Positions 39,837-44,434 of a DNA stretch of 47,077 bases are shown piece after piece. The stretch's first letter is position 1. Every line of letters begins with the position of its first letter. The DNA lies in the IMG/VR virus record IMGVR_UViG_3300035459_000076, positions 1 to 47,077 of that record, one strand, 5' to 3'. The position numbers were made by a program, and so were the translations under genes. Source of the DNA: a virus. The notes under the pieces were generated by a model that was not told where the DNA came from, did no database searches, and worked only from the letters and a program-made list of their open reading frames with translations.

Positions 39837-40038
39837 AAAACGTTCCGATCTCTTCCTCCCACGTGCGGATCATTCCTACGGGCTCCGTTTCCACATAATA
39901 GACCGGTGTGTGAGAATCGGTCATTATTCCACCATCGCGGCTCTTTATGACGGAACCGTGCTTGCCCGATCTGCGGAGGGAGGCGGCTGTAATCATCGCA
40001 TCCTCCCGATCTATGAACTTGAATTGCTCGTTTGCCAT
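39835..40038 (-). CDS. 67-aa early protein
   Basis: GAGGAGGAATGAGAG precedes ATG 40038. Sequence MANEQFKFIDREDAMITAAS, then KHGSVIKSRDGGIM, with a charged end (RTWEEEIGTF). No motif recognised. It is flanked by strong hairpins on both sides (39790-39836, 40070-40107). Confidence 0.6.
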   Translation of the reverse strand: MANEQFKFIDREDAMITAASLRRSGKHGSVIKSRDGGIMTDSHTPVYYVETEPVGMIRTWEEEIGTF

Positions 40039-40069
40039 CTCTCATTCCTCCTCGCGGTTTAAGCCGCTA

Positions 40070-40107
40070 TAGCACGCACGGCGTGAGATTGAAGCCGTCG
40101 CGTGCTA
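40070..40107 (-). promoter_or_regulatory. long intergenic hairpin after an early gene
   Basis: TAGCACGC 40070-40077 pairs with GCGTGCTA 40100-40107, and ACGGC 40078-40082 with GCCGT 40094-40098, leaving one bulged base and an 11-base loop. That is thirteen base pairs in all, located three bases after the stop of the 63-residue gene. No U-run follows, so mRNA stabilisation or processing is more likely than termination. Confidence 0.5.
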
Positions 40108-40110
40108 ACG

Positions 40111-40302
40111 TTACAGATCGCTCGCGGGAAGACCGCATGCGGCCCAGAAACGGGCGCGATCAAAGGCGCTGTTGTCTTCCTTGAGAATGGACATAAGGGC
40201 GCGGGTGAAGGTGGGGACGCGCAGGAGAAGGTCAGTACCGTGGCCAGGAAGAGTGTTGTCTTTGATGCACACGGCGAGCTTGATGTAATCCTTTTTCGAC
40301 AT
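40111..40302 (-). CDS. 63-aa early protein
   Basis: Leader TAACGGAGGTTATCAATC directly before ATG 40302. Begins MSKKDYIKLAVCIKDNTLPG and ends DNSAFDRARFWAACGLP, a pattern (MSKKDY...FDRARFLAACG) I recall from small early proteins in many phages of diverse hosts. Function unknown. Confidence 0.7.
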   Translation of the reverse strand: MSKKDYIKLAVCIKDNTLPGHGTDLLLRVPTFTRALMSILKEDNSAFDRARFWAACGLPASDL

Positions 40303-40317
40303 GATTGATAACCTCCG

Positions 40318-40527
40318 TTAGTAGTTTCGGGAGAGAAGCTTTTCATACATTGCGCGGCTTCCCTCAGAGTCACAGACTTGATTCAAGGACGGCTTGAATC
40401 CCTTTATGCCGATGAGAGAAAGCAACCGGTAAGCTCGACTTGACTGGCCGGTGTGATGGTCGCGGCCGTAGCAGTAGCAGCCGACGTAAACGTCGAAGCG
40501 CTTTTCGATGTATTCCTGTTCACTCAT
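40318..40527 (-). CDS. 69-aa early protein
   Basis: ATG 40527 follows ATACGGAGGTTATC. Sequence MSEQEYIEKRFDVYVGCYCY, then GRDHHTGQSSRAYRLLSLIG. It lies immediately downstream of the hammerhead ribozyme, so its mRNA would get a new 5' end about 63 bases before the start codon. Function unknown. Confidence 0.62.
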   Translation of the reverse strand: MSEQEYIEKRFDVYVGCYCYGRDHHTGQSSRAYRLLSLIGIKGFKPSLNQVCDSEGSRAMYEKLLSRNY

Positions 40528-40561
40528 GATAACCTCCGTATGGGCGCGTGGTGGGGCGCCC

Positions 40562-40626
40562 GGTCTCATCAGAGGACGTAACACGTCCTGACGGCAAGAG
40601 GGCGGGGGGCTCTTGCCGTTTCGACC
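40562..40626 (-). ncRNA. type II hammerhead ribozyme
   Basis: Read on the minus strand: GGTC (stem II), GAAA, CGGCAAGAG-loop-CTCTTGCCG (stem III, 9 perfect pairs), TC, AGGACGT-GTT-ACGTCCT (stem I, 7 perfect pairs), CTGATGA, GACC (stem II). Every core element is canonical: CUGAUGA, GAAA, the GUC cleavage triplet, A15.1-U16.1, C15.2-G16.2 and G10.1-C11.1. Stem II is open, which defines type II. Cleavage is predicted between 40590 and 40589. It begins the base after the TAA of the 103-residue gene. Confidence 0.93.
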
Positions 40627-40938
40627 TTACATGCTGTCGCGGGCGAAGACTTCGACGGTCGCCGTGTTGTTTTCGATGACGATGCCCCAAAGGGAATCGG
40701 TTTCGGTCCACGGTAAGGGCTCTTTGCATGTACAGGTGGAGCAATGGGGCTTTCGCTCGAAAACGATGATACCAAGGGCAACCCATTTGCCGGATTCAAG
40801 GTTTGCGGTTTCTTCATCCTCGGCCGCTTTGGTTTCCTCTTCCGTGTTGAGAGCGTAGCTTCCGCGCGTCTGGTAGTCTTCATCGTAGACCGCGCGATAG
40901 CGCTTGTTGTTTGCCTCCCATTTGTGGTAGGTGATCAT
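40627..40938 (-). CDS. 103-aa early protein
   Basis: ATG 40938, with GGAAGGAAGG upstream. Tyr/Arg-rich start (YHKWEANNKRYRAVYDEDYQ), then an acidic helix, a HCSTCTC cysteine cluster, and a beta end (IVIENNTATVEVFARDSM). Its stop codon touches the hammerhead ribozyme, which would leave a stem III hairpin at the 3' end of its mRNA. Function unknown. Confidence 0.62.
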   Translation of the reverse strand: MITYHKWEANNKRYRAVYDEDYQTRGSYALNTEEETKAAEDEETANLESGKWVALGIIVFERKPHCSTCTCKEPLPWTETDSLWGIVIENNTATVEVFARDSM

Positions 40939-40943
40939 GGTGT

Positions 40944-41114
40944 TTACCTTCCTTCCTTTCGGATCGAGACGATTTGAACGAGAGCGTTTGTAATGCATTC
41001 GTGATAACACTTGCCGATTGGCGCTGGGGAGCGAGTGACGCGATCGGTGATGGTGAGACCACGGAGAGCGCCGGTGAGAAAGCGCTTTTTTACTGTGAGA
41101 GTGTGTGTAGTCAT
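40944..41114 (-). CDS. 56-aa basic early protein
   Basis: ATG 41114 overlaps the TGA of the acidic frame upstream (ATGA). Basic and Thr-rich: MTTHTLTVKKRFLTGALRGL, then TRSPAPIGKCYHECITNALV. The in-frame upstream extension is a shadow of the preceding gene. Function unknown. Confidence 0.55.
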   Translation of the reverse strand: MTTHTLTVKKRFLTGALRGLTITDRVTRSPAPIGKCYHECITNALVQIVSIRKEGR

Positions 41115-41220
41115 TCGTCGTTTTCCCCTTCCTCTTCTGATTCCTGCTTTAGACGGATGCGCCTTCAAACTTGCCCGGGTGAGAAACGATGTCTTGGTAG
41201 TCTGCTCTTGTCTTTTCCAT
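41111..41220 (-). pseudogene. short early gene with apparent -1 frameshift
   Basis: ATG 41220 has the leader TAACGGAGGGTCACT. The frame reads MEKTRADYQDIVSHPGKFEG and stops after 23 residues (TAA at 41149-41151). In the -1 frame a Glu-rich run (IRLKQESEEEGENDE) follows and ends in a TGA that overlaps the next gene's ATG, as coupled early genes here do. Either a single-base change broke the gene or ribosomes shift. HPGKFEG recalls a family of small phage proteins that is normally longer. Confidence 0.5.
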
Positions 41221-41241
41221 AGTGACCCTCCGTTAATGGAA

Positions 41242-41270
41242 AGTATTGCACGGATAGACGATTGTGTCAA
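41242..41270 (-). promoter_or_regulatory. early leftward promoter
   Basis: Minus strand: consensus -35 TTGACA (41270-41265), 17-base spacer, -10 AATACT (41247-41242, four of six matches). Transcription would start just before the leader of the gene at 41220. It is the best intergenic sigma-70-type promoter for the chain of small early genes. Confidence 0.65.
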
Positions 41271-41309
41271 GTAAAATGTTGGGGAAATGAAGAGAAAAGA
41301 GAAAGTATT

Positions 41310-41543
41310 TCACTTAACGTTTGTGTACTTGGAGCGAGTGCGGAGATCGACGATCCAATAGAAGCCAAGAGGAGAGAGATCGAGATCGATGGTGTTCTCG
41401 CGGATACAACGGATGGCAAGGGTAGTAAGATAGGACTGTAAGCTGGCGTATGCGGTGCCGTATGCGTAGGGCGGATCACGGTTGATTTCCCAATAAAGCT
41501 TGTAGCGAGCGTGCGGATCGGGTGACCAGAGGAAGTGGGTCAC
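41310..41543 (-). CDS. 77-aa protein paired with the ribbon-helix-helix gene
   Basis: GTG 41543 overlaps the stop of the upstream ribbon-helix-helix gene (GTGA). Trp/Tyr-rich: HFLWSPDPHARYKLYWEINR, then SLQSYLTTLAIRCIRENTID, ending in LRTRSKYTNVK. A TTG further upstream lies within the partner gene and lacks a ribosome site. The two-gene unit looks like a regulator pair or toxin-antitoxin pair, but this protein matches no toxin I recognise. Confidence 0.55.
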   Translation of the reverse strand: MTHFLWSPDPHARYKLYWEINRDPPYAYGTAYASLQSYLTTLAIRCIRENTIDLDLSPLGFYWIVDLRTRSKYTNVK

Positions 41544-41716
41544 TGTTCGCCCCAAGTGTTCATGAGACGAGTTTTCTGGAGAGAACAATTGAGGAGATAG
41601 GAATTGATAAGGCGCTGATAGGGAATACCCAGGTCTTGGGAGAGAGATTTGAAGTAAGTGAGGATGCGGGAATCAAGGCGGAGAGTGACGGGTTTGTAAG
41701 TGAGTTTTGGTTTCAT
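41540..41716 (-). CDS. ribbon-helix-helix DNA-binding protein (58 aa)
   Basis: MKPKLTYKPVTLRLDSRILT then YFKSLSQDLGIPYQRLINSY fits the BrnA/CopG-type fold: a short strand VTLRLD, helix, turn at LGIPY, second helix. Such proteins bind tandem or palindromic DNA as dimers. It is the first minus-strand gene of the early arm. Its -10 box ends only six bases before ATG 41716, so the mRNA should be leaderless, and a palindrome covers its -35. Autorepression is likely. Confidence 0.75.
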   Translation of the reverse strand: MKPKLTYKPVTLRLDSRILTYFKSLSQDLGIPYQRLINSYLLNCSLQKTRLMNTWGEQ

Positions 41717-41722
41717 GGGAAG

Positions 41723-41763
41723 AGTGTAAAGAAAAAAGCATAAGAAGTCAACAGAATTGTTGA
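41723..41763 (-). promoter_or_regulatory. leaderless promoter and palindromic operator of the RHH gene
   Basis: Minus strand: -35 TTGACT (41751-41746), exact 17-base spacer, -10 TACACT (41728-41723), then CTTCCC and the ATG, so +1 falls on or next to the start codon. The perfect inverted repeat TCAACA-GAAT-TGTTGA (41748-41763) overlaps the -35, the expected place for a repressor site. There is no ribosome site before the ATG. Confidence 0.68.
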
Positions 41764-41847
41764 TGTTTTCTCCGTCGTTATGGCCCCTTTCTCGCGTGTT
41801 TTAGAATCGTACAGGTTGTTATGGGGAAAGTAATTAAGTCTGTTTTT

Positions 41848-41888
41848 AGGGTATGCGTTCGCGAATTCTCCCCCAGCATACCCTTTTT
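41848..41888 (+). terminator. rightward terminator-like hairpin in the control region
   Basis: AGGGTATGC 41848-41856 pairs perfectly with GCATACCCT 41876-41884 around a 19-base loop (which contains the palindrome TTCGCGAA), and TTTT follows on the plus strand. No plus-strand gene precedes it within 17 kb on the early side, so it may end a short control RNA or insulate the divergent arms. The stretch 41764-41847 shows nothing else I can name. Confidence 0.5.
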
Positions 41889-41907
41889 GGGGTGGGGATA
41901 GACCGTT

Positions 41908-41953
41908 CAATCAGTTTCAATCATGAGCGATCAGGAGCAATCATGAATGATTG
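41908..41953. repeat. iteron-like array, 10-bp period
   Basis: CAATCA at 41908, 41918 and 41938, CGATCA at 41928, and the inverted form TGATTG at 41948: five hexamers spaced exactly ten bases apart, one helical turn, so all face the same side of the DNA. Iterons like this mark replication origins or cooperative operators. It sits in the intergenic control region between the divergent early and late arms. Confidence 0.7.
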
Positions 41954-42067
41954 AATCACTTTTCCTTTCGACCACTCCATACAAGAGAAAGGGAGAATGC
42001 AATATCATGTGTTTCTTCTATTTCTTTGTAATATATAGAGATAATAAGAGAATAAGAGAGGAGAAAA

Positions 42068-42364
42068 ATGAAGAGAAAGGTAGGAGAAAGACGAAACGGT
42101 CACACTGAGCGTCTCTTGGGTATGTTTTCGTGCCAAGTGGAAAACTCAAACGCTTGTTCGACGACGATGCGCGCTGCCGCGTCGCACCCATGCATTCGTG
42201 AGCGCACCCTCGCGTCAACCGCGTGGGCATCGCGCATAACGCCACGACGAAAGAGGAGTGAGAGAGCGCCACAAAGCCAATATGGGAAATGCCATCTCGC
42301 GCCGCGGGGTATGCCTTCCACACAATTTTTGAGGTCCCCTATTGTAAATGTGAAACTAATGTGA
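42068..42364 (+). CDS. doubtful 98-aa ORF in the control region
   Basis: ATG 42068 has a strong ribosome site (GAGAGGAG, four bases), and GATAAT at 42040-42045 could be a -10. The protein, however, is Arg/Ser/Thr-rich, lacks hydrophobic pattern and looks random (for example TMRAAASHPCIRERTLASTA). It may be a short real peptide, a leader or nothing. Minus-strand frames over the same DNA are no better. Listed because of the ribosome site. Confidence 0.3.
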   Translation: MKRKVGERRNGHTERLLGMFSCQVENSNACSTTMRAAASHPCIRERTLASTAWASRITPRRKRSERAPQSQYGKCHLAPRGMPSTQFLRSPIVNVKLM

Positions 42365-42370
42365 TACGTT
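42342..42370 (+). promoter_or_regulatory. putative leaderless promoter of the endonuclease VII-like gene
   Basis: TTGTAA (42342-42347), 17-base spacer, TGA-TACGTT (extended -10 with hexamer 42365-42370), then six bases and ATG 42377, with no ribosome site between. The geometry is the same as for the RHH gene on the other strand. The -10 match is modest. Confidence 0.42.
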
Positions 42371-42376
42371 CAGCAC

Positions 42377-42994
42377 ATGGAAGACTTCACCTGCTCCATT
42401 TGTGGATCACATGAGCACACGGACTTCGCGGGACCCAAAGGAACTACCATCAGCTTGTGTCGTACTTGCGCTCAAGCCCCAAAGAAGAAGAAAGAGAAAA
42501 CACAGCGAACTTGCCCAATATGCAAAGAAAGAGGTCACTACAGCAGTTTTCACAATGATGGCCCATGTAAGAAGTGTGGAGCAAATGAGTTCAAGTTCTA
42601 CGATGATGCTTTCGGAAGGCACAGGAGATGTCTTTCATGCATGAGAATAGACTCAGCAAACAAGAGAAAGCTTTACAGAATGGAGCATCCTGCAAGAGTA
42701 AAAATGAGCGTAGAAGAACGGATGCAAAGAAGCAGAGAGAGAAGTAGAGTTCGAAGCAAAAAGAAAAGAGAATACAAGTTGAAACTTTTGTCAAACGGAA
42801 AGCCACTCAAGTGTGCTATTTGCGGGAAGCCCCTTAAATGGGGAAACTCTCATGTGGATCACGATCACAAGACAGGAAAATTGCGTGGAGTACTGTGCAT
42901 GGCATGTAATTACGGAATAGGTTGCTTCAAGGATTCAGAAGCCATCTTGAGATCGGCAATAAAGTATCTGAAAGTACAACAAGTTGACGCTTGA
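42377..42994 (+). CDS. recombination endonuclease VII-like HNH protein with extra zinc knuckles
   Basis: A 205-residue protein. Residues about 140-195 (CAICGKPLKWGNSHVDHDHK, then GKLRGVLCMACNYGIG) are the endonuclease VII fold: two cysteine pairs flanking HVDHDH. Upstream are further zinc pairs (CSICGSHEH...CRTC; CPICKERGHYSS...CKKCG; CLSC), more than the family normally has. It may be a homing enzyme or a junction resolvase. Codons are A/T-rich compared with the terminase region, a hint of transfer. No ribosome site precedes the ATG. Confidence 0.85.
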   Translation: MEDFTCSICGSHEHTDFAGPKGTTISLCRTCAQAPKKKKEKTQRTCPICKERGHYSSFHNDGPCKKCGANEFKFYDDAFGRHRRCLSCMRIDSANKRKLYRMEHPARVKMSVEERMQRSRERSRVRSKKKREYKLKLLSNGKPLKCAICGKPLKWGNSHVDHDHKTGKLRGVLCMACNYGIGCFKDSEAILRSAIKYLKVQQVDA

Positions 42995-43051
42995 CATCTC
43001 TCATCTCTTCACCTTACTCTTCTTCACGTTGGAATCACGTGAGGCCCCCAA

Positions 43052-43267
43052 GTGCGCCTTCTCTTTCGCCCCGCATGTTCATGCAAGCTCTCACCCCAGG
43101 ACTTGCCGCGTCCATCGCTTCGCGTTCTTGAGGGCTTCGATACCGACGACGAATCCCCACAAGTGAAAGTCTCCGTCGATCTTCTCTGTCCTCACTGCGC
43201 CACGCCATGGGAGTCCTTCGCCGGTCTTGCATACCTGCCCAAAAAGCCCTCGGTGATCACCCCATGA
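43052..43267 (+). CDS. 71-aa Cys-containing protein
   Basis: From GTG 43052 the frame reads MRLLFRPACSCKLSPQDLPR, then VKVSVDLLCPHCATPWESFA, with a CPHC knuckle and G/C-ending codons typical of real genes here. Its TGA overlaps the next ATG at 43264. The ribosome site is weak (GTGAGG). Probably a small zinc-binding packaging-operon protein. The 57 bases before it hold nothing recognisable. Confidence 0.5.
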   Translation: MRLLFRPACSCKLSPQDLPRPSLRVLEGFDTDDESPQVKVSVDLLCPHCATPWESFAGLAYLPKKPSVITP

Positions 43268-43425
43268 AGCCCCGCCGAAATCCCGAAGCCTTCTGGCAGT
43301 TCTTCACCCGCGACGGCAAGCCCATCGCTTCCTTCCCGCCGCGCTTTCATGTCAATCCCTACAACTTCTCTCTCCTGATGAATGCCCACCTCTATGCGTG
43401 GAAGCTTCCCTACGCGAGGAACTGA
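43264..43425 (+). CDS. 53-aa aromatic-rich protein
   Basis: ATG 43264 is coupled to the stop before it (ATGA). MKPRRNPEAFWQFFTRDGKP, then FPPRFHVNPYNFSLLMNAHL. Rich in Phe, Tyr and Pro, no membrane helix. The next gene starts two bases after its stop. Function unknown. Confidence 0.55.
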   Translation: MKPRRNPEAFWQFFTRDGKPIASFPPRFHVNPYNFSLLMNAHLYAWKLPYARN

Positions 43426-43426
43426 C

Positions 43427-43585
43427 ATGTGGCCATTCAGCAATAAGCTTGGAACCTTTTCCTACGCAACCAATGCTGACGGAAGCGTCACGATCTCGAA
43501 AGAGTCATGGGAGCAGTTCGTAAAGATGCTCAGGGAAGCAGGAGTAGTCCTCGAAGTAACCGGTAAATCGGTAGTAAAGAAATGA
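43427..43585 (+). CDS. 52-aa protein
   Basis: ATG 43427 just after the previous TGA. MWPFSNKLGTFSYATNADGS then VTISKESWEQFVKMLREAGV, a short beta hairpin plus helix. Its TGA overlaps ATG 43582 of the small-terminase-like gene. Function unknown. Confidence 0.55.
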   Translation: MWPFSNKLGTFSYATNADGSVTISKESWEQFVKMLREAGVVLEVTGKSVVKK

Positions 43586-44088
43586 ATCCCCTTGACCGTC
43601 TTTCACCCGAGGAGTTGGCGTCCCTGAGCGATGGTGAGTTCCAGTCCACCGTCCAAAGTCACGCTCGCGCGAAGGTCCACAAAGCCTTCTCTACCATCGA
43701 AGACGTGATGAACGAAAGCGACGACGACCAGGCACGGCTCATCGCAGCGGGCAAGATCCTCAAGATTGCCAAGGTCGAAGACGAGGAGCGAAGCATCGCG
43801 CCCTCGGCGGTAAGCGAGGAAGTCCTGAAGATCGCACTCGCAGGTCTCATGCAAGCGGCGCTTCTTGCCCGCGACACCGGCCCCTCGTCGATCCTGCGTG
43901 ACGTCTCACCCGCTCGCACCGATCCGCGTCCCCTCACTCTCATCGACGACTCACCGCTTAACGCCGCCGCGCCGAAGGCTTATGACTCCTCATCGCCGGA
44001 TGGCCCTTCGTCGATCCCTGACTACGAGATCCCGGGTGCTGACATCATCGAGGAAAATGCTTTGGAGAGCACTGATGAAGAAGACTGA
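43582..44088 (+). CDS. terminase small subunit-like protein
   Basis: A 168-residue acidic protein with helical N-terminal half (ARAKVHKAFSTIEDVMNESD, then AVSEEVLKIALAGLMQAALL) and a disordered Ser/Pro/Asp tail. No HTH motif can be asserted. Position two genes before the large terminase suggests the DNA-recognition subunit or an accessory packaging protein. Start coupled by ATGA. Confidence 0.45.
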   Translation: MNPLDRLSPEELASLSDGEFQSTVQSHARAKVHKAFSTIEDVMNESDDDQARLIAAGKILKIAKVEDEERSIAPSAVSEEVLKIALAGLMQAALLARDTGPSSILRDVSPARTDPRPLTLIDDSPLNAAAPKAYDSSSPDGPSSIPDYEIPGADIIEENALESTDEED

Positions 44089-44203
44089 TAAGTCCAAGCC
44101 CAATCCCTCACCTGCCAAGTCCTTCGAGCCGCTTCCACTCGCGGGACTTCCAAGCGCCGAGACTCAGTTCGATGCCGAGGGCTTCAAGAAGACCAAGCCG
44201 TGA
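44075..44203 (+). CDS. 42-aa Lys/Pro-rich protein
   Basis: ATG 44075 with GGAGAGCACTG upstream, overlapping the end of the previous gene by 14 bases. MKKTDKSKPNPSPAKSFEPL, then GLPSAETQFDAEGFKKTKP. Its stop overlaps GTG 44200 of the next gene. Unstructured and of unknown role. Confidence 0.5.
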   Translation: MKKTDKSKPNPSPAKSFEPLPLAGLPSAETQFDAEGFKKTKP

Positions 44204-44406
44204 GCCGTTCGCGCTACGAGCAAGCCTATGGCGATGAGTGGTTTGCGGTGCCGCGAGGCGGCATCGACATTGCCTGTTGCGGCTGTTCGCTTGTCCATGA
44301 CGTGAAAGCGCGTGTGCGCGATGGAAAGGTCGAGATTCGCTTTGACCCTGATGCGCGAAAGACCGCTGCCCTTCGCCGAAGTGAAAGGAAAGGACAAAGG
44401 AGGTGA
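44200..44406 (+). CDS. 68-aa conserved phage protein with CCGC knuckle
   Basis: GTG 44200. IDIACCGCSLVHDVKARVRD then a C-terminal PDARKTAALRRSERKGQRR. The CC.CGLVH ... R.DxRKTAxxRR pattern is one I recall from small phage proteins encoded before terminases. Possibly zinc-binding with only one knuckle per chain. Confidence 0.62.
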   Translation: MSRSRYEQAYGDEWFAVPRGGIDIACCGCSLVHDVKARVRDGKVEIRFDPDARKTAALRRSERKGQRR

Positions 44407-44434
44407 TGCTGATTGTCTGGAATAGGGTGCACGT

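Noticed and set aside
41713-41910. 65-codon minus-strand frame upstream of the RHH gene
   Set aside because: It spans the promoter and operator, lacks a ribosome site and has random composition.
42100-42321. 73-codon minus-strand frame in the control region
   Set aside because: No ribosome site and no recognisable domain; composition driven by a GC-rich patch.
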